NCBI GenBank assembly: GCA_024103385.1
Contig: JAGFIT010000031.1
Span: 1-64,000 of the forward strand
Source: Vicingus serpentipes
Lineage (GTDB): Bacteria; Bacteroidota; Bacteroidia; Flavobacteriales_E; Vicingaceae
DNA: 64,000 nt
Direction: 5' to 3'
The position numbers and the translations under genes are program-made. The notes under the pieces are model-generated. The model worked only from the letters and a program-made list of their open reading frames with translations. It was not told the origin of the DNA and did no database searches. This document shows positions 24,336 through 33,599 of this stretch, piece after piece; the stretch's first letter is position 1, and the number at the start of each line of letters is the position of its first letter.

Positions 24336-25097
24336 ATGAAAATAACTTTTCTTGGAACTGGAACATCTCAAGGGATACCTGTTATTGCATGTTCCTGTGG
24401 TGTATGTGTCTCTGAGAATAAAAAAGATAAAAGATTAAGAACCTCTATAATGGTAGAGGATAAAGGTAAGGTAATAGTTGTAGATACGGGACCAGACTTC
24501 AGGCAGCAAATGTTGAGAGAAAATGTAAAACAATTAGATGCTGTTGTTTTTACACATGAGCATAAAGATCATATTGCAGGATTAGATGATGTAAGAGCTT
24601 TTAATTACAAGCAAAAAAGAGATATGGATATTTATGCTACTCCCGAAGTTCAAACAGCATTAATCAGGGAGTTTCATTATGCATTTACTGAGTATAAGTA
24701 CCCAGGAGTTCCTCAATTAGAATTACACACTATTGGTGATGAGTTGTTTAATATAGGGGGTGTAGTAATACAGCCAATTAATGTCTGGCATCATAAAATG
24801 CCAGTAAAAGCCTATCGTTTTGGAAATTTCACTTACATTACAGATGCTAATCAAATAGAGGAGAGGGAATTAGAAAAAATAAAAGGAAGCGAAATACTTG
24901 TCATTAATGCGCTAAGAAAGGAAAGTCATATTTCTCATTTTACTTTAGATGAAGCGATAGCTGTAATAGAGAAAATTAAACCTAAAAAAGCATATTTAAT
25001 ACACATTAGTCATCTCTTAGGTTATCATGATGAGGTAGAAAAGAAACTTCCTGCTTTTGTTAAAATTGCCTACGATGGGCTTTGTATAAAAATGTAG
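24336..25097 (+). CDS. MBL-fold metallohydrolase, PhnP-like
   Basis: A 253-residue member of the metallo-beta-lactamase fold. Metal ligands are visible in FTHEHKDHIAG (about residues 75-85), the mid-protein Asp in ITDANQIE and the late His in HISHLLGYHDE. The N-terminus reads FLGTGTSQGIP followed by two cysteines in ACSCGVC, the PhnP-type arrangement that may bind a structural metal. PhnP is a cyclic phosphodiesterase; without phosphonate genes nearby, the substrate here is open. It starts 9 bases after the desulfurase and is followed by a strong terminator. Confidence 0.87.
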   Translation: MKITFLGTGTSQGIPVIACSCGVCVSENKKDKRLRTSIMVEDKGKVIVVDTGPDFRQQMLRENVKQLDAVVFTHEHKDHIAGLDDVRAFNYKQKRDMDIYATPEVQTALIREFHYAFTEYKYPGVPQLELHTIGDELFNIGGVVIQPINVWHHKMPVKAYRFGNFTYITDANQIEERELEKIKGSEILVINALRKESHISHFTLDEAIAVIEKIKPKKAYLIHISHLLGYHDEVEKKLPAFVKIAYDGLCIKM

Positions 25098-25112
25098 AAA
25101 AGTAACAACAAT

Positions 25113-25147
25113 AAAAAAAGCTCCTTTTTTATAAAGGAGCTTTTTTT
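25113..25147. terminator. Bidirectional intrinsic terminator
   Basis: An 8-bp stem GCTCCTTT/AAAGGAGC with a 5-base loop is flanked by seven A on the left and seven T on the right, so it terminates in both directions. It lies between the convergent MBL hydrolase and T9SS genes. Confidence 0.92.
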
Positions 25148-25166
25148 ATTTACTAGAGTAGTCGTC

Positions 25167-28100
25167 TTAGTGTGTCACGATAAATTTAGCAACGCTTCTA
25201 TTGTTTCCAGATTCTACAGAAAGAATATAGGTGCCAATACTTAAAGAACTAGCATCAAATCTTTCATTGTGTTCTCCTTTAGATAAAGGACCAAAATCAA
25301 CAGTTTTAACTAATTTTCCTGTGAGGTTGTATATGTTTGCAATAGTTTTAGCATTGTCTTTTAAGTTAAAAGAAATGTTACCTACATTGTTTAAAGGATT
25401 AGGATAAACATTTAAATTGGAAACAAACTTATCATTCTTCGTTACTAATTCTTTATAAGGGTCATTAATACCAGTAGTAAATGTAGAAGAGGTATAGAAG
25501 CCTTTCCCATGAGTTCCTAAATAATACATTCCTGATAAATAGTTGCCATCAGAATCAGTTAAATTATATTTTGATTCTTGTCTTACTTCGAAAACAGGAA
25601 CATGAGCTAAACCATTGTTTTCTTGATTCCATTGCACAGCTCCAGCAGGACCGAATGCATTGTCAGATCCAAATACTCCCCATTCGGTACCAATAATTAC
25701 CTTATTATTATCGATAAAATCTATTTCAGCATCGTATACAGGCATTCTTGGTAAATAGCCAGCTCCTGGGCTAGCAGGACCTTGTATAGAAGTAAAAGTT
25801 CCTGTTCCTAAAGCATCTGTTGATCGGTAAACATAATTAGTGTTTCCATAATTCCCTAAAGTAACAACTAAATTATTTCCATTATTAGGGTCAACAGCAA
25901 TACCAGTAATAGCTCTTCCTGGCCATGTTTCTATTCTTGTACAAGTAGTTACATGTGAAGGTGATCGATAATCTAACTTTATAGAATCATTAGCAATATA
26001 AGTACTATCAATTACAGAGTATCCTCCTCCAGCAGAAAGATTGTCAATACGGTAAAGACTACCTCCGCTAGCTCCAACAAATAAAGTATTTCCATCAGGA
26101 GAAAATTGCATTACCTGAGCACTACCACTAAATGCATTAGGCTTAGAAGTATCGCCAGCAATTTTAATCCAATCAATGATAGGAGCACCTAGGTTAGATG
26201 CTTGTCGGGTAAGGTATACAGCTCCAGATATACCCCCAAATGCCATTTTGTGTTGAATGTAATCAGGCCACATTAATGTAGTATTTGTATCTACGGGTAT
26301 TGTATCTGAAGGATTGTAGTATATAGTAGATCCATTACTTAAACTTGTATAAGGATACCATTGACCTGGGTATAGAGTGTCAGTTCCGTTAAATTTAATT
26401 TCAATAGAGTCTGAAGTTAACACTGAAGGGCTATCAGAGGATTCCCAATATTGAATAGTCGTATTAAAGCTACTGCATGAGTTATTAGAACAATTAGCTA
26501 GAGTACTTAGTTCACCATCATAAAATGTAGCAGCACCACCACCACCAAGAAGTGTACGGTATAATTTTCCATATTGAGAAGTGGTGTAAGCAATACCTCC
26601 AGCTAAACTAGAAAATTCCACGGTAAATCCATCACCACCCGTTACTTCTACAGCATTTAAAGGTCCAGGTGTTCCTAAATCTCCAAAACCTACCAGTTGA
26701 CAACCATTATCTTGAGATCCTCCAAGTACCCAGCCCAATTCATTGTGAGCAACACTGAAGAAGGTGGTAACATTATAACCTAAATTCTTTTCTGCCCAAT
26801 TAGTTCCTCCATTGGTAGACTTAAAAACACCTCCATCAGTACCAATATATACTGTATTTGCATCTTTCCAGAAAATGGTGTGTTTATCAGCATGCATGTA
26901 ATATGGAGCCCCTAATGGTTCGGATAAATGAGCTGTTTTAGTCCAGTCACCACCTATAGGAGAGGAATTAGGGATGATATTAAGCTCATACAATTGAACA
27001 CCACCAATAATACATCTATTTTTATTAGATGGATCTACAGCGATGCAAGCATCATAAACACCTTGTCCATTTCCTGTTCCTCCATTTTGTAAAAAAGGAT
27101 CAATAGATTTAGCACCACCAGGGATTACCTTTTCAAATACAGGAAGATTACTTCCATCAAAAGATTTGGAAAGGTATACACCTTCTAACTCATCACTACC
27201 TCCATTACTTTTTGAAGTTAATAGGTAGATATAGTTAGGATCAGTTGGAGCAATTGCTGCAGATATTCTATTTGTTCCTGAGAAAATTGTTTCAGTAAAA
27301 GAATTGTCAGCATCACTAAAAGAGTGATAAACTTTATTGTTAAAACATACCACCATAGAACCATTACTGGCAATGTCTATGTCGTTAACAGTTGCAACTT
27401 GCTTGAGTGTCGGAAACACTATATATATAGGATTAAACCATCCAGCAGTAGTAGTAGGATATACTCCAGCTGTTGGATCAGCATATAACATACCATCTGC
27501 GGTACCAATATATAATCGTTCTCCTTTAGCAGCAATGGCATTAACAATGTTTAATGCTGTTTCTGATCCATTGTTATTAGGGACAGTTCCAGTATTAACT
27601 AATACGGGTACAGCAGTTTGAGTTGAAGGGATGTATTCATAGACGCCATTACCTGTAAAACCAGGGGTGCCTTTAGAGGTGCCGTTAATAGTCTCAAAAG
27701 AACAACCAGTACCAAAAAATATTCTTCCTGTAGATGTTTGCGTGATACATGAAATAGCTAAGTTATCTGCCATCTCCGCAACAGGACTCCATGTACCTCC
27801 TCCATTAGTTGAAACAAATAATCCTCCAGCAATACTTCCTGCATATACAATATTAGGATTATCCTTGTCAACCAAAATAGCTCGAGTTCTTCCACCAACA
27901 TTATCAGGTCCTTTTTGCTCCCAAGTCATGTTCAATGCCTTGTTGCTTATTTTATTTAAAGCAAACACTTCTTGTTTTGCTTTATTATAAGCATCCATAT
28001 CGATTTCTCCAGTAATTTGATTTGCTCTCAATGAGTGTATGTATTCTGCATAACCAGCAAAACCTTTAGATAATTCTTCATCTGCACTTCGAGGAGTATA

Positions 28101-28199
28101 AATTGCTTCATTGTTTATTTTTTGAAGTTTAATCATTAAACCTCCAGTAGCAGCAATTCCAACTGCAACGCATCCAAAAATAATAGTTTTAATATTCAT
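25167..28199 (-). CDS. T9SS type A sorting-domain protein with BNR/sortilin-like repeats
   Basis: The 1010-residue secreted protein has an N-terminal membrane/signal segment (IIFGCVAVGIAATGGLMI, residues 6-23). A beta-propeller-like region follows, with BNR motifs such as LFVSTNGGGTWSPV (about 125) and VFKSTNGGTNWAEKN (about 465). The final 80 residues form a T9SS type A domain: LNVYPNPLNN, the LTGKLVKTV strand and a last SLSIGTYILSVESG segment. It should cross the outer membrane through the type IX system and be attached to the surface or released. Such sortilin-like propellers often bind proteins or glycans; the ligand is unknown. Confidence 0.9.
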   Translation of the reverse strand: MNIKTIIFGCVAVGIAATGGLMIKLQKINNEAIYTPRSADEELSKGFAGYAEYIHSLRANQITGEIDMDAYNKAKQEVFALNKISNKALNMTWEQKGPDNVGGRTRAILVDKDNPNIVYAGSIAGGLFVSTNGGGTWSPVAEMADNLAISCITQTSTGRIFFGTGCSFETINGTSKGTPGFTGNGVYEYIPSTQTAVPVLVNTGTVPNNNGSETALNIVNAIAAKGERLYIGTADGMLYADPTAGVYPTTTAGWFNPIYIVFPTLKQVATVNDIDIASNGSMVVCFNNKVYHSFSDADNSFTETIFSGTNRISAAIAPTDPNYIYLLTSKSNGGSDELEGVYLSKSFDGSNLPVFEKVIPGGAKSIDPFLQNGGTGNGQGVYDACIAVDPSNKNRCIIGGVQLYELNIIPNSSPIGGDWTKTAHLSEPLGAPYYMHADKHTIFWKDANTVYIGTDGGVFKSTNGGTNWAEKNLGYNVTTFFSVAHNELGWVLGGSQDNGCQLVGFGDLGTPGPLNAVEVTGGDGFTVEFSSLAGGIAYTTSQYGKLYRTLLGGGGAATFYDGELSTLANCSNNSCSSFNTTIQYWESSDSPSVLTSDSIEIKFNGTDTLYPGQWYPYTSLSNGSTIYYNPSDTIPVDTNTTLMWPDYIQHKMAFGGISGAVYLTRQASNLGAPIIDWIKIAGDTSKPNAFSGSAQVMQFSPDGNTLFVGASGGSLYRIDNLSAGGGYSVIDSTYIANDSIKLDYRSPSHVTTCTRIETWPGRAITGIAVDPNNGNNLVVTLGNYGNTNYVYRSTDALGTGTFTSIQGPASPGAGYLPRMPVYDAEIDFIDNNKVIIGTEWGVFGSDNAFGPAGAVQWNQENNGLAHVPVFEVRQESKYNLTDSDGNYLSGMYYLGTHGKGFYTSSTFTTGINDPYKELVTKNDKFVSNLNVYPNPLNNVGNISFNLKDNAKTIANIYNLTGKLVKTVDFGPLSKGEHNERFDASSLSIGTYILSVESGNNRSVAKFIVTH

Positions 28200-28370
28200 T
28201 TATTAACAGTTTAGTTGTTCTTTTTAAAACGAGACTAGCAAGATACGAAAATATCTTAATAAATAACGCCAGTTTAGCTTGTAAATTTATAAAATATTAA
28301 ATTAACCCAAAGAAATAAAATTATAATATTTCACATTAAAATAGGAAAGCTAAATCAGTATTTTTTGGGA

Positions 28371-29261
28371 TTAAAAAAGATGTTTCTCTGCATGGTAGGA
28401 GGAGCGTACTAATGGACCGCTTTCAACAAATCTAAATCCCATTTTTAAACCTATTTCTTTAAACTTATCAAATTGTTCAGGTTTGATAAAATTAACTACA
28501 GATAAATGTTTTGGTGTTGGTTGCAAATATTGTCCTAGAGTTAAAATATCGCACCCTGCATTAACTAAATCCTGCATGGTTTCAATAACTTCTTCTTCTG
28601 TTTCACCTAAACCTAGCATAACACCCGATTTTGTTTTCATTCCACTTTCCTTTAGTCGTTGGATAACCTCTAAACTTCTATCATATTTTGCTTGTATTCT
28701 AACCTCTTTAGTTAGTCTTCTTACTGTTTCTAGGTTATGAGATACAATCTCAGGGGCAACATCAATGATGCGTTGTAAATTATCCCATTCTCCTTTAAAA
28801 TCAGGAATTAATGTTTCTAAGGTAGTCTGAGGGCTTTCTTCTCTAACAGCTTTTACTGTTTCTGCCCAAATAATAGATCCTCCATCTTTTAGATCATCTC
28901 TGTCTACAGATGTAATTACGCAATGTTTAACATTCATTAATTTTACAGAATTTGCTACCCTCTTTGGTTCTTCAGTATCTGCTGGTAAAGGTCGACCTGT
29001 TTTTACAGCACAAAACCCACATGATCGGGTACAAATATTTCCTAAAATCATAAATGTAGCAGTTCCTGCTCCCCAGCATTCGCCCATATTTGGACAATTT
29101 CCACTTTCACAAATGGTATGGAGTTTATGCTCGCTTACTATTTGTCTTACATTGACATATTCTTTCCCTGTAGGTAATTTAACTTTTAACCATTTGGGTT
29201 TCTTTGTAAACTTTTTTTCTGCTGTCTGATTTTCCAATTTATTCTGTTTTTTTAGAGCCAA
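28371..29261 (-). CDS. lipA: Lipoyl synthase
   Basis: A radical-SAM enzyme that inserts two sulfurs into protein-bound octanoate. The 296-residue protein has both cluster motifs: the auxiliary cluster [12 protein letters not shown] (about 51-62) and the SAM-cluster CTRSCGFC (about 77-84). The C-terminal RSSYHAEK, which supplies the conserved serine ligand, is present. No ATG lies before the motifs. TTG at 29261 overlaps the upstream gene by 23 bases; a second TTG at 29237, one base behind the upstream TAA, gives 288 residues and may be the true start. Confidence 0.96.
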   Translation of the reverse strand: MALKKQNKLENQTAEKKFTKKPKWLKVKLPTGKEYVNVRQIVSEHKLHTICESGNCPNMGECWGAGTATFMILGNICTRSCGFCAVKTGRPLPADTEEPKRVANSVKLMNVKHCVITSVDRDDLKDGGSIIWAETVKAVREESPQTTLETLIPDFKGEWDNLQRIIDVAPEIVSHNLETVRRLTKEVRIQAKYDRSLEVIQRLKESGMKTKSGVMLGLGETEEEVIETMQDLVNAGCDILTLGQYLQPTPKHLSVVNFIKPEQFDKFKEIGLKMGFRFVESGPLVRSSYHAEKHLF

Positions 29262-29985
29262 AAGAAATAGCTACATATAAGTTATAAAAGAGTGGACTAT
29301 TTAAATTATTTGCCATTATTGGAATTTTTTGAAAATAAATATCCAATGTTCCCCCTACCTCAATAGCATTAATTTTACTAGCTTGTTTTGCAGATTCAAA
29401 ATTTAATCCGGCTTTAACCAATACACCAGGATAAATTTTTCCTCCAAAAAAACCTCTGAACATAGAGGCTTTTCCAATTATATCACTTTGCTGATGCTTG
29501 TTAGGGTCGTATTTTTCAATTGTACTACCCAAAATTCCTGTGATTTCATCTTCATGAACAACTTCCAGGTAAACAGGTTTAGCATACCCCAAAGAGAGCC
29601 CGATATTTAACACATACCCGATAGCAATACCTCTTACACTCTGTTTACTAATAAAAGTATTTTGTATTCCTGTACTTGCTCTAAGAATAATTAATGAATT
29701 TAGTTTTCCATATTTATATCCATTAGAGTTATCAAAAATAGAACTGAAACTATTAATTTCTTTAGGGTGTTTCATGCCGACAAGTTCGCCTTCGTATGTT
29801 TTTCTGGTAAACCCGGAAGTGTATTGTCCGTACCTATAATTTATACCCCAACCTCTTGTGTGGATAATTAAACCATAAGTGGATTCTCTTTTATAAATGG
29901 TTCTAGCTTCTTCAAAAACGGTTTCTTGCCCCATTGTTGTTGAAGTGATGGCGAGTAAGATAAATATAGAAAGTATTTTTTTCAT
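29239..29985 (-). CDS. Conserved outer-membrane-type protein upstream of lipA
   Basis: The product is 248 residues from the ATG at 29985, chosen because it opens on a signal peptide ([20 protein letters not shown]); an earlier in-frame ATG at 30069 would run through the promoter and into the OsmC start. The mature part has beta-strand-like alternation with glycine turns ([35 protein letters not shown]), suggesting a small outer-membrane barrel. No catalytic motif is recognised. It overlaps or abuts lipA and should share its transcript. A role linked to lipoate is not implied by sequence. Confidence 0.75.
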   Translation of the reverse strand: MKKILSIFILLAITSTTMGQETVFEEARTIYKRESTYGLIIHTRGWGINYRYGQYTSGFTRKTYEGELVGMKHPKEINSFSSIFDNSNGYKYGKLNSLIILRASTGIQNTFISKQSVRGIAIGYVLNIGLSLGYAKPVYLEVVHEDEITGILGSTIEKYDPNKHQQSDIIGKASMFRGFFGGKIYPGVLVKAGLNFESAKQASKINAIEVGGTLDIYFQKIPIMANNLNSPLFYNLYVAISFGSKKTE

Positions 29986-29993
29986 ACCTAGAA

Positions 29994-30001
29994 CAAAGGT
30001 A
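29994..30001 (-). promoter_or_regulatory. Candidate -7 element for the barrel-lipA unit
   Basis: On the minus strand this reads TACCTTTG, an exact TAnnTTTG match, only 8 bases before the ATG at 29985. The leader would be very short. No -33 TTG at the expected distance. Confidence 0.4.
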
Positions 30002-30049
30002 ATAATAAATAAAATGTAATCTTTACGTTTTATTAATGGATTATTAATT

Positions 30050-30454
30050 ATGGCTACATCAAAAATCACCTATTTAGGGAACTTAAGAACATTAGCTGTT
30101 CATTTAAAATCGGGTAATGAAATCATTACGGATGCTCCAACTGATAATAATGGGAGGGGAGAAGCATTTTCTCCAACAGATTTAGTAGCAACAGCTTTAG
30201 GGAGTTGTATGTTGACTATTATAGGTATCGTAGCTCAAGAAAAAAACATTCAGTTGGGAGAAATTTCTGTGTCAATTACCAAAGTAATGCAATCTGATCC
30301 ACGAAAGATTAGTGAGATTCATGTTGATTTTGAGTTTGATGAAACCAATTATTCTGATAAAGAAAAATCAATTATAAAAAAAGCAGCAGAAACGTGTCCT
30401 GTTGCTTTGAGTATTTGTAGGGATATTAAGCAGGTGTTAAGTTTTAATTTCTAA
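30050..30454 (+). CDS. OsmC-family peroxiredoxin-like protein
   Basis: A 134-residue cytoplasmic protein of the OsmC/Ohr fold. The two redox cysteines are visible as the first Cys in ALGSCMLTIIGIVA (about residue 53) and the second in ETCPVALSICRDI (about 114). These reduce organic hydroperoxides with a thiol partner. The gene starts 64 bases from the divergent barrel gene and its last 18 bases overlap the convergent ytxJ. With a bacilliredoxin next door, low-molecular-weight thiol redox chemistry is a likely common theme, although the reductant is not known. Confidence 0.9.
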   Translation: MATSKITYLGNLRTLAVHLKSGNEIITDAPTDNNGRGEAFSPTDLVATALGSCMLTIIGIVAQEKNIQLGEISVSITKVMQSDPRKISEIHVDFEFDETNYSDKEKSIIKKAAETCPVALSICRDIKQVLSFNF

Positions 30455-30781
30455 TGCTTGATGTAGGTGTTTCACAGAAATACTTAAATGTGAAGCATGG
30501 TAAATACATTTTCCGTTTTTAATCAGTAACAATTGCGGAGATTCGTGCTGAACATTAAATTTTTCTGCAATGAGGTTGGAAAGTGCTCGGTGTTGAATTA
30601 AATCCAAATAATAGATAGGTAGTTCTTCTTTAAAATTCCATTTTACGGAAAGTCGAGATTTTGAAACAGCACTAATGGAGCAGCGAGTACTGTGTTTAAA
30701 AATAACAATACCATTGTTTTTGAAAGATGCCTCAACAGCACTATTAAGTACTGTTTCAGTATTCATTTCAATCCAAGTCAT
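30437..30781 (-). CDS. ytxJ: Monothiol bacilliredoxin YtxJ-like protein
   Basis: A 114-residue thioredoxin-fold protein with a single active cysteine in FKHSTRCSISA (about residue 34), the TCxS-like motif of YtxJ/BrxC. Members of this family remove bacillithiol from proteins in Bacillus; several Bacteroidota carry the bacillithiol genes as well. The product is cytoplasmic, with no signal peptide. It overlaps the OsmC gene tail to tail by 18 bases and lies 6 bases after the tiny lipoprotein gene at 30788, so both are likely on one transcript. Confidence 0.9.
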   Translation of the reverse strand: MTWIEMNTETVLNSAVEASFKNNGIVIFKHSTRCSISAVSKSRLSVKWNFKEELPIYYLDLIQHRALSNLIAEKFNVQHESPQLLLIKNGKCIYHASHLSISVKHLHQALEIKT

Positions 30782-30787
30782 TAAAAC

Positions 30788-30913
30788 TTATGCAGGAAGT
30801 TGTTTGTTATTTTCTACCTTTCCGTAGGCAGGACAAGTTCCATGGCTTTTACAAGATGAATATAATGTAGCCATTAAAAACAAAGCGACAGCAACAGTGA
30901 TGATTTTTTTCAT
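30788..30913 (-). CDS. Tiny lipoprotein, 41 residues
   Basis: A short gene easily missed by length cut-offs. The ATG at 30913 opens on a signal segment (MKKIITVAVALFLMATLYSS) ending in a lipobox-like SSC with Cys21. The mature peptide would be only about 21 residues: CKSHGTCPAYGKVENN and a short tail. A good TTG-N19-TAAATTTG promoter lies 27 bases upstream and the stop is 6 bases before ytxJ. The CPAYG motif recurs, as I recall, in small Bacteroidota lipoproteins. Function unknown. Promoter, lipobox and operon position support it as real. Confidence 0.72.
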   Translation of the reverse strand: MKKIITVAVALFLMATLYSSCKSHGTCPAYGKVENNKQLPA

Positions 30914-30939
30914 GTATAGTTATTTATTGTAAAAGCCTA

Positions 30940-30969
30940 CAAATTTAGAGAATAATACTTATTATTCAA
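30940..30969 (-). promoter_or_regulatory. Promoter for the tiny lipoprotein and ytxJ
   Basis: On the minus strand TTG (30969-30967), a 19-base spacer and TAAATTTG (30947-30940) match the Bacteroidota sigma-A consensus TTG-N17-23-TAnnTTTG. The leader to the ATG at 30913 would be about 20 bases. This is the best promoter match in the window. Confidence 0.65.
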
Positions 30970-31029
30970 TTAAATTTATCAACATTCACCCGTTAAGTTA
31001 AATTATTTAATAAAGATAATGTCATTAAT

Positions 31030-31037
31030 TACTTTTG
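31030..31037 (+). promoter_or_regulatory. Candidate -7 promoter element for ung
   Basis: TACTTTTG matches TAnnTTTG and lies 21 bases before the ATG at 31059. It overlaps the alternative TTG start at 31035, which argues against that start. Confidence 0.4.
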
Positions 31038-31058
31038 TTGACTAAAAGTAGAGAAAAA

Positions 31059-31772
31059 ATGTTGGATAAAAAAATTAACCCGGTAATTAATGAGGAGTGG
31101 AAAGGAATCCTAAAAAAGGAATTTAACAGCAATTATTTTTTAGAATTGAAACAATTTTTACTGAAAGAAAAGTTTTCAAATACGGTGTTTCCTCCTTCAA
31201 AATTTATTTTTAATGCATTTAATTCTACTCCTTTTAGCGAGGTTAAGGTTGTCTTATTAGGTCAAGATCCTTACCATTCTTTTGAGGTTATCAATAATGT
31301 TTCTATACCTCATGCTCATGGTTTATGTTTTTCTATTCCAAGGGAAGCAAAAAAAATACCTCCCTCTTTACAAAATATTTATAAAGAAATACACAATGAT
31401 TTAGGATTACCTATAGCTAATCATGGTGATTTAAGTACTTGGGCAAAACAGGGTGTATTAATGTTGAATGCTACTTTAACAGTTAGAAAACATGAAGCCG
31501 GTTCACATCAAAAGAAAGGTTGGGAGCAATTTACAGATGCGGCTATTCAACAATTATCAGAACAAAAAGAAGGATTAGTTTTTTTATTGTGGGGAAGATT
31601 TGCTCAAAACAAAGAAAGCTTGATAGATAGCAATAAACATTTTATTTTGAAAGCTGCACATCCATCTCCTTTTTCCGCGCATAACGGATTTTTTGGATGC
31701 CAGCATTTTTCAAAAACTAATGAGATTTTAAAAAGAAAAGGATTAAAAGAAATTGATTGGGAAATCAAATAA
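31059..31772 (+). CDS. ung: Uracil-DNA glycosylase, family 1
   Basis: Removes uracil from DNA to begin base excision repair. The 237-residue protein has the catalytic water-activating motif GQDPYH (Asp70, His73 from this start), then LLWGRFAQNK and the DNA-intercalating loop HPSPFSAHNGFFGC. The loop reads HPSPFS rather than the usual HPSPLS. The ATG at 31059 is preferred over TTG at 31035 because a -7 promoter motif covers the latter. It is a stand-alone gene between the divergent lipoprotein gene and the barrel gene that follows. Confidence 0.96.
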   Translation: MLDKKINPVINEEWKGILKKEFNSNYFLELKQFLLKEKFSNTVFPPSKFIFNAFNSTPFSEVKVVLLGQDPYHSFEVINNVSIPHAHGLCFSIPREAKKIPPSLQNIYKEIHNDLGLPIANHGDLSTWAKQGVLMLNATLTVRKHEAGSHQKKGWEQFTDAAIQQLSEQKEGLVFLLWGRFAQNKESLIDSNKHFILKAAHPSPFSAHNGFFGCQHFSKTNEILKRKGLKEIDWEIK

Positions 31773-31800
31773 ATGAACTATTTTGACGTAAATTAATGGT

Positions 31801-33534
31801 TTGAAGAAAAGCCTATTCATATTATGTTTATTACTGCTATCTATTTTTTTTAAAATTGCAGCTCAACAAATTACTTTATCTGTTAGTTTTAATGATACTT
31901 TACTAAAGCCATCCAAATTAGTAACTTACAATAAAACTCCATCTTTGTTATCACTTAAAAATGAATTGAATGGAATTTTTAAGCAACTTAATAATGCATC
32001 TTATTTAACAGCAACTACAGATAGTATTGTTGTAAACTCTTCTCACTACAGTGTTTTTATTCATTTAGGAAAAACATACCAATGGGCAAGGTTAACCAAC
32101 TCAAATGTTGATGAAGAAGTGTTGAGTAAACTGGGTTTTAGGGATAAATTATATAATTCTAAACCCTTTAGTCAAAGGCAAATATTGTCTCTTTATCAAA
32201 AAATCATTACGCATTATGAAAATCATGGATACCCTTTTGCCTCTATTCGTTTGGATAGTGTCCAAATTAATGCAAATGAGTTGACGGCAAAACTTTATTT
32301 AGAAAAAAATCAATTATATAAAATAGATAGCGTCATTATTTATGGTAATGCGACTATTTCTGATCAATATATTAAAAATTACATCAAAATAAAAGATGGA
32401 GATGTTTATAACGAAGCTGTAATCAAATCAGTGAAAACAAGAATAAAGGAACTTCCATTTGTTTCGGAAAATGAACCGTGGAAAATGTTATTTGTGAATG
32501 AAAAATCAAAACTCATTTTAAATTTGGGAAAGAAAAAAGCCAGTAGATTTAACGGTATTTTAGGATTGCTGCCAGATGATGTAACAGGTAAATTAAGACT
32601 AACAGGAGACGTGAAGTTAAACTTGTTGAATTCATTCAAAAAAGGAGAGCAAATTGATTTTAATTGGCGAGCAATACAGAAAAACACACAGGATTTAAAG
32701 CTAAATGTGGTTTACCCTTTTTTGTTGAGCTCTCCTTTTGGACTAGATTATAATTTTAAACTTTATAAAAAAGACACGACTTTCATTGATGTGGAGAATA
32801 AAATAGGTGTCCGATATATTTTGAGGGGAAATAATTATTTCAAAGTATTTTTCCATAATAAAACATCCAATCTTTTGTCTCAAAGTGGGTTTAGCAACTT
32901 AACAGTATTACCTTCTTATGCAGATGTAAGTTCTCAGTTGTATGGAATAACAATTTATAATACGAAACTAGATTACGTTTTAAACCCAAGAAAAGGTTAT
33001 AGTATTGATCTTACAGGATCATTAGGGAATAAAAGAATTAGAAAAAATCCTCAAATTGATGATCGACTGTATGAAAATTTGAACTTGAAGACTACCTTGT
33101 ATAATACTAGTATAGATTTAGCCTATTACGTTCCAATTAGAAAACGAAGTGTTATTAAGTTAGGTTCTCAAAACGGATACACTTTTAATGAAAATTTATT
33201 TGATAATGAACTGTTAAGAATAGGAGGTTTGCACACACTAAGGGGATTTGATGAAGAATCCATCTTTGCCTCTTTGTATAGTATTGCAACTATAGAGTAT
33301 CGTTTTATTTTAGAGCAAAATTCTTTCTTATACCTATTTTTTGATGGTGCTTATTACGAAAGTAATAAGGTGGTAGAATTTATTGCAGACAGACCTTATG
33401 GTTTTGGTACAGGAATGAGTTTTGAAACAAGGGCAGGTATATTTTCAATTAGTTATGCTGTAGGCAAACAATTTGATAATCCTATATTCTTCAGATCAGC
33501 AAAAATTCACTTTGGTTTCATTAACTACTTTTAA
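31801..33534 (+). CDS. BamA/TamA-family outer-membrane protein
   Basis: A 577-residue outer-membrane protein with a signal peptide (MKKSLFILCLLLLSIFFKIA) and start codon TTG at 31801. A POTRA-like domain with the IDSVIIYGNATISDQYI strand and helix spans about 160-250. The C-terminal half is a 16-strand-type barrel with the conserved LLRIGGLHTLRGFDEESI segment (the R-G-F of the BamA-family loop 6 motif) and a final strand IHFGFINYF ending in Phe. The length suits a TamA-like or surface-antigen member rather than BamA itself, which has more POTRA domains. Probably assembles or exports other envelope proteins. Confidence 0.88.
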   Translation: MKKSLFILCLLLLSIFFKIAAQQITLSVSFNDTLLKPSKLVTYNKTPSLLSLKNELNGIFKQLNNASYLTATTDSIVVNSSHYSVFIHLGKTYQWARLTNSNVDEEVLSKLGFRDKLYNSKPFSQRQILSLYQKIITHYENHGYPFASIRLDSVQINANELTAKLYLEKNQLYKIDSVIIYGNATISDQYIKNYIKIKDGDVYNEAVIKSVKTRIKELPFVSENEPWKMLFVNEKSKLILNLGKKKASRFNGILGLLPDDVTGKLRLTGDVKLNLLNSFKKGEQIDFNWRAIQKNTQDLKLNVVYPFLLSSPFGLDYNFKLYKKDTTFIDVENKIGVRYILRGNNYFKVFFHNKTSNLLSQSGFSNLTVLPSYADVSSQLYGITIYNTKLDYVLNPRKGYSIDLTGSLGNKRIRKNPQIDDRLYENLNLKTTLYNTSIDLAYYVPIRKRSVIKLGSQNGYTFNENLFDNELLRIGGLHTLRGFDEESIFASLYSIATIEYRFILEQNSFLYLFFDGAYYESNKVVEFIADRPYGFGTGMSFETRAGIFSISYAVGKQFDNPIFFRSAKIHFGFINYF

Positions 33535-33548
33535 AGTATTTAAATAGT

Positions 33549-33556
33549 TATCTTTG
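33549..33556 (+). promoter_or_regulatory. Candidate -7 promoter element for the oxygenase-exporter pair
   Basis: TATCTTTG is an exact TAnnTTTG match, 43 bases before the ATG at 33600 and just after the barrel gene. No TTG at the usual -33 distance. Confidence 0.42.
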
Positions 33557-33599
33557 TTCTCTTTTTTACAGAAAAGAAGAAATGTAATTTAATTATAAA

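Noticed and set aside
28273-28354. Inverted TTTAGCTT/AAGCTAAA in the gap upstream of the T9SS gene
   Set aside because: Eight bases with a 66-base spacer in AT-rich DNA is expected by chance; the 171-base gap shows no other signal.
29986-30069. A longer start for the barrel protein upstream of lipA (ATG 30069)
   Set aside because: It would include a -7 promoter motif and the divergent OsmC start, and would bury the signal peptide.
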